Origin: Saprospiraceae bacterium
GTDB lineage: Bacteria; Bacteroidota; Bacteroidia; Chitinophagales; Saprospiraceae
Assembly (NCBI GenBank): GCA_020628855.1
Contig: JAHDEL010000012.1
Span: 22,085 to 86,084 of the forward strand
Direction of reading: 5' to 3'
DNA length: 64,000 nucleotides
Position 1 is the first letter of the stretch, and each line of letters opens with the position of its first letter. The notes beneath the pieces are model-generated. The model was given only the letters and a program-made list of their open reading frames with translations, did not search any database and was not told the origin of the DNA. Shown in pieces: positions 52,224 through 60,769 of the stretch. The position numbers and the translations under genes were made by a program.

Positions 52224-52334
52224 ACTCTTTTCAAGTAAGTCTCAAGGTAACTAAAATAAATCTGTTCTACCAGCAAGAGATGGGTTCTCACAAGAGAAGA
52301 AACTTGAGAATTAATGCCAATGTGAAAGCAAGAA

Positions 52335-52832
52335 TTAGTTTAAGGTAGCAAGACCTGAAAAGGTGAGTTGAAGATCACCTTGAGTGTTAGGTGTTGACAA
52401 GGTAACAGTAATGTTTAGATCCCAAGTAGATGCATCAATTTGTTGACCAATAATGAGGCCTTGGGTAATCTCTTGTTGAGTCGACGGAACCCAAGCACCA
52501 GATTGATTATAGATACACTTGGCTGTAGCTAATCCATCATTTTCAAAAGTAAATTGGTCGGTACCATTAGTAACTTCGAACTTGAGGTGTTCGCCCCATT
52601 CATCATCTGTTACATTATTGCATTGTGCTCCATCGTGATTGAGTATAAAAACAACATTATCTCCATCAATCACAGTATAATTTAAGATGGTTGAGTCTAA
52701 AGAGACGTTGACAAGGGCGCTGTTCTCTAAAAAGTGAACACTAGTGGTATCGTCCGTGCAATCATTCTCTTCCTTACAACCAAAGATTATCACGGCAAGA
52801 AAGCAGACACTAAGTAGTATGGTGTATCTCAT
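52335..52832 (-). CDS. Lipoprotein, unknown
   Basis: 165 residues; lipobox IIFGC at about residue 19. The mature part has several cysteines (CTDDTTSVHF, AQCNNVTDDE, ATAKCIYNQS) and a beta-sandwich-like pattern ending LQLTFSGLATLN. No family recognised. It lies upstream of the AraC gene on the same strand and divergent from glpD. Confidence 0.72.
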   Translation of the reverse strand: MRYTILLSVCFLAVIIFGCKEENDCTDDTTSVHFLENSALVNVSLDSTILNYTVIDGDNVVFILNHDGAQCNNVTDDEWGEHLKFEVTNGTDQFTFENDGLATAKCIYNQSGAWVPSTQQEITQGLIIGQQIDASTWDLNITVTLSTPNTQGDLQLTFSGLATLN

Positions 52833-52919
52833 ACATTATAAACGATAGATGGACTGAATTTCTTGGTCTACAACCTAATAAATTAGATATTTAATTACTT
52901 TTTCTTATAAAGAGTCTAG

Positions 52920-54587
52920 ATGCAAGAAGCGATAAAAGAGTTTCATACCAAAGATGTTCATTTTGACAATAGAGATCGTTCCAAGCGATTGTCTCAAAGT
53001 GTGAATACACACTATGACCTGATCATAGTAGGAGGTGGAATTACAGGGGCAGGTATAGCCTGCGATGCTGCATTGAGAGGACTAAAGACACTATTAGTGG
53101 AAAAACTGGATTTTGCTTCAGGGACAAGTAGTAAGTCCACAAAACTCATTCATGGAGGTCTTCGCTATCTCAAGCAATTAGAGTTTGGCCTAGTTAAGGA
53201 AACAGGACTTGAGAGAGCAGTTGCTCATCATAATATTCCACATTTAGTTCACCCTGAGAAGATGCTATTACCAATTGTTGAGCGCGGCACTTTTGGCAAA
53301 CTTTCTGCTTCGTTTGCGATCTCAGTCTATGATAGACTTGCTAGGGTTCCAGATGAGGATAGAAAAGTTGCTTTTGATAAGCAACAAACATTAGAGCAAG
53401 AACCACTGTTGAAGCCAGATCTTCTGAAGTCAAGCATTCAATATTCTGAATATAGAACAGATGATGCCAGACTGACGATTGAATTAGTCAAAGCATCAAT
53501 TCGCAATGGTGGAGAAGCATATAATTATCTGGAAGTCTCAGACTTCAAGTATGAGAATGGAAGAGTCAAAGGTGTTATTTGTACTGACCATATTAGTGGT
53601 GATGTCTTGGAGTTTAGTGCAGTCCAAGTGGTTTCGGCAGCCGGACCTTGGGTAGATGCGCTTCGATCAATTAATAATTCAAAAAGAGGGAAGACGCTTC
53701 AATTAACAAAAGGAGTGCACATTGTATTGCCAAAACAAAGATTACCTCTCAAGACTTCAGTTTACTTTGATGATTTCGAAGGAAGGATGCTCTTTGCCAT
53801 ACCAAGAGGTAACGTCACTTATGTAGGTACTTCTGACACGCAATATTCTGGTGATAAAGACAAAGTCCTTTGTACAAAGGAAGATGCTAGTTATCTTCTT
53901 CGAGCAATCAATGTTATGTTTGAGGTGGATCAAATTATCATGTCAGACATCATCTCTAGTTGGGCGGGTCTCAGACCCCTTATCCACGAAGAGGGAAAGT
54001 CACCTTCAGAACTCTCAAGGAAAGATGAGATCTTTTTGTCAGATAGTGGTCTGATTTCAATTGCTGGGGGTAAGCTAACAGGCTTCCGAAAGATGGCACA
54101 GCGAGTTGTAGACCTAGTCCTAGATCAAAATGAGCAATTTGAACAACAAAGATGCACCACGAAGACTTACAAGATTCACAGTGATTCTTTTGAAAATTAT
54201 GCTTCATTCCAGCAGTTTCAAAGCTCGCTTCAAGTCCATGTTGAAGGTTTTGAGATTTCAAATTATGATGCTTGGTATCTTGCAACGACGTATGGTAAGA
54301 ATGCCTTGGGGATTCTAGAGTTAGCAAGTAAGTGGTCTTTATCTCAGGAAGAAGCCATTCTAGCAAGTGAGATAGCATTTTGCATCCAACATGAATCGTG
54401 CTACTTCCCGGATGATTATTTTAATAGAAGGACTGGTCGATTATACTTCGATATTGCATCTGTACAGAAATACGCAAAAGTTATCATTGATGAATTTGCC
54501 AAGCATTTTGATTGGGATGATACTATCAAGGCAGCAATGCTTATAAAATGTAAAGAGGACATACAGACAGTCTCTCAATTTGAATAA
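52920..54587 (+). CDS. glpD: Aerobic glycerol-3-phosphate dehydrogenase
   Basis: 555 residues. FAD-binding motif DLIIVGGGITGAGIACDAAL, substrate region SSKSTKLIHGGLRYLKQLEF, and C-terminal DAO_C domain. It oxidises glycerol 3-phosphate to DHAP at the membrane, passing electrons to quinone. It is the first gene of a three-gene cluster with galK (22-base gap) and glpK, the paired enzymes of glycerol catabolism. Confidence 0.95.
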   Translation: MQEAIKEFHTKDVHFDNRDRSKRLSQSVNTHYDLIIVGGGITGAGIACDAALRGLKTLLVEKLDFASGTSSKSTKLIHGGLRYLKQLEFGLVKETGLERAVAHHNIPHLVHPEKMLLPIVERGTFGKLSASFAISVYDRLARVPDEDRKVAFDKQQTLEQEPLLKPDLLKSSIQYSEYRTDDARLTIELVKASIRNGGEAYNYLEVSDFKYENGRVKGVICTDHISGDVLEFSAVQVVSAAGPWVDALRSINNSKRGKTLQLTKGVHIVLPKQRLPLKTSVYFDDFEGRMLFAIPRGNVTYVGTSDTQYSGDKDKVLCTKEDASYLLRAINVMFEVDQIIMSDIISSWAGLRPLIHEEGKSPSELSRKDEIFLSDSGLISIAGGKLTGFRKMAQRVVDLVLDQNEQFEQQRCTTKTYKIHSDSFENYASFQQFQSSLQVHVEGFEISNYDAWYLATTYGKNALGILELASKWSLSQEEAILASEIAFCIQHESCYFPDDYFNRRTGRLYFDIASVQKYAKVIIDEFAKHFDWDDTIKAAMLIKCKEDIQTVSQFE

Positions 54588-54609
54588 GATCGACACAATT
54601 GAATTATCT

Positions 54610-55767
54610 ATGGTGCCAAAATTAAAACAAGCATTTACTGCAGCATTTTCAACAGAGCCAACTCTAATTGTAAAGGCTCCTGGCAGAATAAACCTTATAG
54701 GTGAGCACACTGATTATAATGGAGGTCTAGTCTTTCCAGCGGCGATAGACAAGTGTATGTATTTTGCCTTTCGACCAAATGGTAGTCAATTAGTAAATAT
54801 TGTTGCTCAAGATAAATCAGCAAGAATATCAGTCAAGTTAGATGATTTAGTGTCTGATATTCTTTGGGGTAGATACTGCTTGGGTGTCATCAGTGAGTTC
54901 CAAAAACTCCAGTTATCGGTAATAGGTTTTGATTGTCTTTTCATGAGTGAGATACCTATTGGTGCTGGTGTAAGTTCATCTGCAGCTTTGGAGTGTGGTT
55001 TTGCCAAGGGAATTGATCATCTTATTGGCAGCAACTTAGATAGATGGGAGCTAGCAAGGATAGGAAATCGCTCAGAGAATAATTTTCTTGGAATACAAAG
55101 TGGGATACTGGATCAGTTTTCTTCACTTTTTGGTAAGGCTAACTCAGCAATGTTGATGGATTGTAGTACACAGACTTTCGAGTATTATCCTATCGATTTG
55201 GATCCTTATTGCTTAGTGTTGATCAATACTAATGTAAAGCATTCCCATCTGTCTTCAGGATATAATGATAGACCAAGTGAATGCAAAGCAATCCTCGAAA
55301 TAGCAAATCAGCACAATATAACATTACAACACTTGAGTGAACTTACTCATGAACAACTCAAAGCTATTAAGCCTCATCTGAGTCGTGTTCTCTATAATAG
55401 AGCACTTTTTATTTTAGAAGAGAATGTAAGAGTTTTAGCATTTAAAGAAGCAATGTTAATGCATGATCACTCACGCCTTGGAGAAATACTCTATGATTGC
55501 CATGATGGGTTGAGTAGACTTTATGAAGTGAGCTGTAAAGAGTTAGATATTTTAGTGAGTATCACTAAAGAGCACAATTCGGTCCTTGGTGCAAGAATGA
55601 TGGGTGGTGGTTTCGGAGGCTGTACTCTGAATCTCCTCCTCCAAAAGAATAAAGAAAGCACCATACAAGCCATTTGCCAGGCTTATCATAAACAGACTAA
55701 TATAGATGCTACTCCTTACTCTATAAGTATAGGGAATGGGGTAGAGCTTGTTAGCTCAGATATGTAA
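54610..55767 (+). CDS. galK: Galactokinase
   Basis: Start set at ATG 54610 (MVPKLKQAFTAAF); the ORF begins at a TTG 30 bases earlier overlapping glpD. 385 residues, GHMP fold: APGRINLIGEHTDYNGG signature, PIGAGVSSSAALE ATP loop and MMGGGFGGCTLNLL. It phosphorylates galactose at C1. Placing it between glpD and glpK is unusual; no galT, galM or galactose transporter lies nearby. Homologues with the same motifs include N-acetylgalactosamine kinases, but the N-terminal signature fits galactokinase. Confidence 0.93.
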   Translation: MVPKLKQAFTAAFSTEPTLIVKAPGRINLIGEHTDYNGGLVFPAAIDKCMYFAFRPNGSQLVNIVAQDKSARISVKLDDLVSDILWGRYCLGVISEFQKLQLSVIGFDCLFMSEIPIGAGVSSSAALECGFAKGIDHLIGSNLDRWELARIGNRSENNFLGIQSGILDQFSSLFGKANSAMLMDCSTQTFEYYPIDLDPYCLVLINTNVKHSHLSSGYNDRPSECKAILEIANQHNITLQHLSELTHEQLKAIKPHLSRVLYNRALFILEENVRVLAFKEAMLMHDHSRLGEILYDCHDGLSRLYEVSCKELDILVSITKEHNSVLGARMMGGGFGGCTLNLLLQKNKESTIQAICQAYHKQTNIDATPYSISIGNGVELVSSDM

Positions 55768-55800
55768 TTTGGTATGAGGTAAAAAGGAGAAATTGAATAT

Positions 55801-57261
55801 ATGGAACACTATATCATTGCAATAGATCAAGGTACTAGCAGCTGTAGAGCAGCTTTAGTAAATACAGAAGGTAAGATAACAGCAATCGTGCAGAAAGAAT
55901 TTACTCAACACTTTCCTCAAACTGGTTGGGTAGAACATGATGCCAATGAAATTTGGCAAGTTCAGATAGGATTGGTCCAAGAACTTATCGATAACAATGT
56001 GGACTCTGCGCAGCAAATACGATGTATAGGCATAACTAACCAAAGAGAAACCACAGTTGTCTGGAATCGGCAGACAGGTAAGCCAGTCTACAATGCCTTG
56101 GTTTGGCAAGATAAGAGGACTACTGAATATTGTGCAGCATTATCAGATCAGGGATTATCAGATTACATTTATCAGAATACAGGTTTGCCAATAGATACTT
56201 ATTTTTCTGCAACTAAGATTAGATGGATTCTAGACAATTGCGATGATAATCCAGAGGATCTTTGTTTTGGCACTATTGATAGCTGGCTAATTTGGAAGAT
56301 GACAAATGGACGTAATCATGTGACAGACTATACCAATGCTTCGAGAACCATGCTGTATAATATCAAGTCATTGGCATGGGATGATCGAATTCTTAGTGCA
56401 CTGGATATTCCCAAAGGAATGCTTCCCAAAGTACAAGCATCAGCATCACAATTTGGACACTATACTTATCAAGGTGTTAATATCCCAATTACTGGTGTTG
56501 CTGGTGATCAACAAGCTGCTTTGTTTGGACAGGCTTGTTTTGAAAAAGGGATGGCAAAGAACACCTACGGAACTGGATGTTTTATGTTGATGCATGTCGG
56601 CAAGGAATATGTCGAATCAAAACATGGTCTCTTGACTACTTTGGCCTGTAACAGTGATGGCACTGTTGGTTATGCTTTGGAAGGGAGCATTTTTATGGCA
56701 GGAGCGGCAATCCAATGGTTGAGAGATGGACTTAGGATTATTTCCGATTCTTCAGAGGCAGAACCGCTGGCAAAACAAGTAGAAGATGATCATTCAGTAA
56801 TTGTAGTTCCTGCATTTGCTGGATTGGGTGCTCCGTATTGGGATATGGAATGCAAGGGAGCAATTTATGGCCTGACCAGAGGCACTGAAGTTGCTCATTT
56901 GGTAAAAGCAACTTTAGATTCTATGGCTTATCGCACCAAAGATGTACTTGAGTCGATGGTTGCGGACAGCGGTATCCAATTAGAAGTACTCAAAGTAGAT
57001 GGAGGAGCATGTAAGAATAATTACTTGATGCAATTCCAGTGTGATCTGCTCAACACAGAAGTGGAGCGTCCCCAAAATATTGAGTCAACAGCGATGGGTG
57101 CAGCTTATCTAGCAGGTATAACATTGGGACTATGGGATGCTGAAATTGTCAAAGCTAATAGACAAATAGAAAGAGTCTTTAGTAGCAAAATGGATAATCA
57201 GAATAGAATGGAATTGTATAAACATTGGCAAGAATGTGTACAAAGAACTCTAAGTAAATAA
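55801..57261 (+). CDS. glpK: Glycerol kinase
   Basis: 486 residues, FGGY family: IAIDQGTSSCRAALV, GWVEHDANEIW, CIGITNQRETTVVWN, and GLGAPYWDMECKGAIYGLTR, GGACKNNYLMQF. It phosphorylates glycerol to glycerol 3-phosphate, the substrate of GlpD at the start of the cluster. A glycerol facilitator gene (glpF) is not found in the window. Starts 33 bases after galK. Confidence 0.96.
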   Translation: MEHYIIAIDQGTSSCRAALVNTEGKITAIVQKEFTQHFPQTGWVEHDANEIWQVQIGLVQELIDNNVDSAQQIRCIGITNQRETTVVWNRQTGKPVYNALVWQDKRTTEYCAALSDQGLSDYIYQNTGLPIDTYFSATKIRWILDNCDDNPEDLCFGTIDSWLIWKMTNGRNHVTDYTNASRTMLYNIKSLAWDDRILSALDIPKGMLPKVQASASQFGHYTYQGVNIPITGVAGDQQAALFGQACFEKGMAKNTYGTGCFMLMHVGKEYVESKHGLLTTLACNSDGTVGYALEGSIFMAGAAIQWLRDGLRIISDSSEAEPLAKQVEDDHSVIVVPAFAGLGAPYWDMECKGAIYGLTRGTEVAHLVKATLDSMAYRTKDVLESMVADSGIQLEVLKVDGGACKNNYLMQFQCDLLNTEVERPQNIESTAMGAAYLAGITLGLWDAEIVKANRQIERVFSSKMDNQNRMELYKHWQECVQRTLSK

Positions 57262-57456
57262 GCCACTACTAAGAGCGAATTGGCTGCCTTTTTCATGTGT
57301 AAACTATAAGCCTTTGGAGTTTGAAATAATCCAAATGCAAAAAAAAAGTTGCGATGCTTTCAAGCGTTTTGGGGATGCTGAGCATAGTATAGATGTATGG
57401 CGTTACTTTATTCCGGAATTTTTCGCTGTTTATGACTTTATTAAAACACAAAACAC

Positions 57457-58632
57457 ATGAAAAAATTTAAAAACAGATACAAGAGCACACTTCTTCTTTG
57501 CCTCCAACTTTGTGGGATGTTGTTATTTACACAATGTTCTAATTTGGATGAAACAATCACTACTGATATTGATGATGAGAACTCGATTCTAATTACAGAT
57601 GCATGGATATGTAATATGCAGTCATTTGAAGAAGATTACTGGAGGTATGAATTATATATGCAGGATAATGGGGACTATATCGCTATTTCCGATTCAAGGT
57701 TATTGAAAGTAAGTAGTGCTGGGACTCTCGATGCAATGATTATTTTGAATTATGATGATGATAATGATGATATTATAAAAATCTATGATGATAAGATTTA
57801 TCGTTTTCATACAGAGAATGAGTTCCAAAATTTTGATCCCAATCTTCCTGTGAAGCTCGACATCTATGATCTGGACTTTATCTTACAAGGAGAGTATGAG
57901 CTTGATACGAAAGGACTCATTTACGATGTAGAAATAGAAAGTGATGAAGTATTTGGACTGCTTTCTTATAATGTAGATGCATCAACAATGACCTTAAAGA
58001 AGGTGCACTTGAATAGTGGTTTGTTGGCAGAACAAGTATTGAGTACAACAGGAACTAGTCCGACAAACTTACACATTGCAGATACAGGCGATTATTTCTG
58101 CACTGCAAGTTCAACAAGAAATAATTTCGTGCTTTTGGACAATGATCTCAACATCCTACTACAAGAGGAACTTGATCAATTTATAATCTCAGATGCAAAG
58201 TATATTCCAGGTCAAGGGTATTACATAGCAGGAAGGATGTCCACTTTCGTCGATCCAGACAAATCAACATACGTAGCCTTGGTAGATGAAGCCGGAAGCG
58301 TACTTAACACTATCACCTTCGATAGTCAAGAGCGTTGGTCCCCGTATATGCAGATCAATAGTGAGCGGATATGTCTAGTACAGACTGAACCAGAAAGCAG
58401 TAAGAATATGCTCATGTCTTTACTTGATCATGACTTAGAGATTCAGAGTACTATCGAAATACCAGGCAATAAAGTGCAGAGCCCAATCATCAATAATGAG
58501 ATTGGAAGTTTTTCATTTGTCTATGGTATAGCAATAGATCCCGATGCCCCTGATTTTGTACCAGCTTCGAACACACGAATTTTTAAATTCGACGACACAT
58601 ATGAGTTACCTACAAATGTGATAATTCAGTAG
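57457..58632 (+). CDS. Lipoprotein, possible beta-propeller, unknown
   Basis: 391 residues. MKKFKNRYKSTLLLCLQLCG then MLLFTQC gives the lipobox. The body is beta-rich with acidic repeats and propeller-like units (SAGTLDAMIILNYDDDNDDI, LSTTGTSPTNLHIADTGDYF, DEAGSVLNTITFDSQERW). No family recognised. It ends 30 bases before the sigma factor gene, so it may belong to the same unit. Confidence 0.75.
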   Translation: MKKFKNRYKSTLLLCLQLCGMLLFTQCSNLDETITTDIDDENSILITDAWICNMQSFEEDYWRYELYMQDNGDYIAISDSRLLKVSSAGTLDAMIILNYDDDNDDIIKIYDDKIYRFHTENEFQNFDPNLPVKLDIYDLDFILQGEYELDTKGLIYDVEIESDEVFGLLSYNVDASTMTLKKVHLNSGLLAEQVLSTTGTSPTNLHIADTGDYFCTASSTRNNFVLLDNDLNILLQEELDQFIISDAKYIPGQGYYIAGRMSTFVDPDKSTYVALVDEAGSVLNTITFDSQERWSPYMQINSERICLVQTEPESSKNMLMSLLDHDLEIQSTIEIPGNKVQSPIINNEIGSFSFVYGIAIDPDAPDFVPASNTRIFKFDDTYELPTNVIIQ

Positions 58633-58662
58633 TCAATTTGAAGGTTGACATAATAGAGAATA

Positions 58663-59247
58663 TTGGGTGACAAAGCCAACATAACGCAATTAATCGAACA
58701 GTGTAAACAGCAAGAGTGGGAAGCTCAAGAAGGGCTTTACCTACTCTTTGCTGATGAAATGATGCAGGTAGCGATGCGATACGCTAATGGTTACAACTCA
58801 GCGAAAGACCTAGTCCAAGATACTTTCTTGTCGGCATTTCAAAATATACATCAATATAAAGAAGCAAAGGGAGCTTTTGGAGCATGGTTGAGACGCATTC
58901 TAATCAATAAATCTTATGCAGATTTGCGTAAGAGTCAAAGGATAGAATATCATAGTATTATCCAAGGAGAACATGAAGACATAGCTGAAGCAACCATCAT
59001 TCAAGAACTAGAAGCGGAGGATGTTTTAAAACTGCTCCATGGCTTGCCAAAAGGTTGTAGGATCATATTCAACATGAAGGTGATAGAAGGCTATACCCAC
59101 GATGAAATTGCCAAGCTATTGTCAATAACTGCAAGTGCATCTCGCTCTCAACTGACAAGAGCAAAACAACTATTACGTCAAGCACTCAAGAAGAGATCTC
59201 AATCGGATAACAGAAGAATGTTTCAGAGGAAATCAAGTATAGTATAA
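58663..59247 (+). CDS. ECF-type RNA polymerase sigma factor
   Basis: 194 residues from the TTG at 58663 (no ATG fits; the preceding in-frame stop is 9 bases upstream). Region 2 is NGYNSAKDLVQDTFLSAFQN, and region 4 is FNMKVIEGYTHDEIAKLLSI with ASRSQLTRAKQLLRQAL. The tail is basic. It directs transcription of an unknown regulon, probably including its downstream neighbours. Confidence 0.92.
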   Translation: MGDKANITQLIEQCKQQEWEAQEGLYLLFADEMMQVAMRYANGYNSAKDLVQDTFLSAFQNIHQYKEAKGAFGAWLRRILINKSYADLRKSQRIEYHSIIQGEHEDIAEATIIQELEAEDVLKLLHGLPKGCRIIFNMKVIEGYTHDEIAKLLSITASASRSQLTRAKQLLRQALKKRSQSDNRRMFQRKSSIV

Positions 59248-59271
59248 TGGATAAAGACCGCAGTGTTTAAA

Positions 59272-60723
59272 ATGGAAGAACAATTCAAAAATAAATTAGA
59301 ACAGTACAAAGTAGAATGGGATAAGAAAGAATTACTCCCAAACTTGAAGAAAGAACTGCATCCTCCTGCTAGGAAGAGAAGGTCTTTATGGTATTTCTTG
59401 CTACCCGTAGTTGCACTTAGTACTTGGATGCTTACAACGCACTATTCGGAATCAAGAGATGAGCACAGAGATAACAATGCACAGAATAAACTCGAAAGTA
59501 TCAAGGCAAATAATGCCCCTATTGATCAGGAGGATGGTGCACAACAAGCACAGATAATCAATGCATCGAAATTTGATCAGAATACCTCAGATGGCTCACA
59601 AAAGAAAGGTGACCAAAGAGCTAAAATTGAACGATCGAAAAGTACTCAAGAGCCAGAAAACACCAATGAAAATCTCATCAACAATCAAACATCAATTCAA
59701 AGAAAACAACAGACTATCTCTGCAAACCAAGGAAGAAAACAAAGGCGTGAGAAAACTAGAAGAACCAATCTAGTGATGCCAATTCAGCAAACAAATACAA
59801 GCTTAACAAAGCTAGAAAGTGAGGCGTCCAGCGCAAAACATCTAGGAGCCTTAAGGAAGAAAGATGACATAGAATCATTTACAGTATTGTCCATGGATAT
59901 GTATTTGGAGAGTAGTAAAGACGCCAAAATACCTCTCGTCTTCTTACTGGATTCCTTGAGTCAAAGTCAATATCAATTCGAGGATCAATCAAAATGGTAT
60001 TTGTCTCTATCCAGTGATTTAGGGCCGGTGAGTAGACAGAGAACATTTAATAGTGAGGATTCAGATTTTATTCAATTATTGAAGGAAAGCGAAAGTCTTG
60101 AGGCGCCAATACTTGCTTATACATTTGGTGTTGGCACTGGATATAGATTTCATACTGACTGGTCAATAGAGACTGGATTTGAATATTTTGAAGTGAAGGA
60201 AATCTTTAGATATGTAGATGCTCAACAGGAGACTTTTAAGATGCAGAAAACTGACTATAATTATTACATTGTAGATAGGCAAGATACTACTTATGTCTAC
60301 GATAGTATCACTGTTAACCGTACGATTCAAAGGAATGTAAGACACTATAACAGCCATAAGTTATACACCATTCCGTTGTCTGTAGCCTATCAAAGTCAGT
60401 GGAGAAAACTCAGAATAGAAGGTCGAGTGGGTGTCAGTTATACTTTTGCACAGAGGTATAGTGGCAGGTATTTAGATGCATCTCCTTTAGGAGAGACTCA
60501 AGTTGTAAGCAGTGGGCTTGATTATGATTACAGTCTCATAAATAGATTAGGTCTGAATCTTGGAGTCAGGCTATATTACCCATTAGCAAAACGGCACCAT
60601 TTTTTTGTGAGTGCTGCTGTAAGGCGAAGTCCTCAAATGCGTCTAGATATCCAAGAACAGACTTTTACGAGTTATACTCTCGGCCTAGGTGTCAACTATG
60701 CATTTGCAAAAATGAAAGATTAG
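59272..60723 (+). CDS. Single-TM protein with C-terminal outer-membrane-barrel-like domain (putative anti-sigma)
   Basis: Start at ATG 59272 (MEEQFKNKLEQYKVEWDKKE); a GTG 9 bases earlier is the alternative. 483 residues: cytosolic segment 1-38, one transmembrane helix about 39-56, Gln/Lys/Asn-rich linker to about 185, then a beta-rich domain about 230-483 with barrel-like strands (AYTFGVGTGYRFHTDWSIET, LGLNLGVRLYYPLAKRHHFF, YTLGLGVNYAFA). The position next to an ECF sigma and the cytosolic N-terminus suggest an anti-sigma role. The barrel part would normally be in the outer membrane, which conflicts with an inner-membrane anchor. Function inferred from context. Confidence 0.75.
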   Translation: MEEQFKNKLEQYKVEWDKKELLPNLKKELHPPARKRRSLWYFLLPVVALSTWMLTTHYSESRDEHRDNNAQNKLESIKANNAPIDQEDGAQQAQIINASKFDQNTSDGSQKKGDQRAKIERSKSTQEPENTNENLINNQTSIQRKQQTISANQGRKQRREKTRRTNLVMPIQQTNTSLTKLESEASSAKHLGALRKKDDIESFTVLSMDMYLESSKDAKIPLVFLLDSLSQSQYQFEDQSKWYLSLSSDLGPVSRQRTFNSEDSDFIQLLKESESLEAPILAYTFGVGTGYRFHTDWSIETGFEYFEVKEIFRYVDAQQETFKMQKTDYNYYIVDRQDTTYVYDSITVNRTIQRNVRHYNSHKLYTIPLSVAYQSQWRKLRIEGRVGVSYTFAQRYSGRYLDASPLGETQVVSSGLDYDYSLINRLGLNLGVRLYYPLAKRHHFFVSAAVRRSPQMRLDIQEQTFTSYTLGLGVNYAFAKMKD

Positions 60724-60769
60724 AAGTTGGGGACAAGAAAATTCTAAAAGAGCACTTATATTAGATGCT

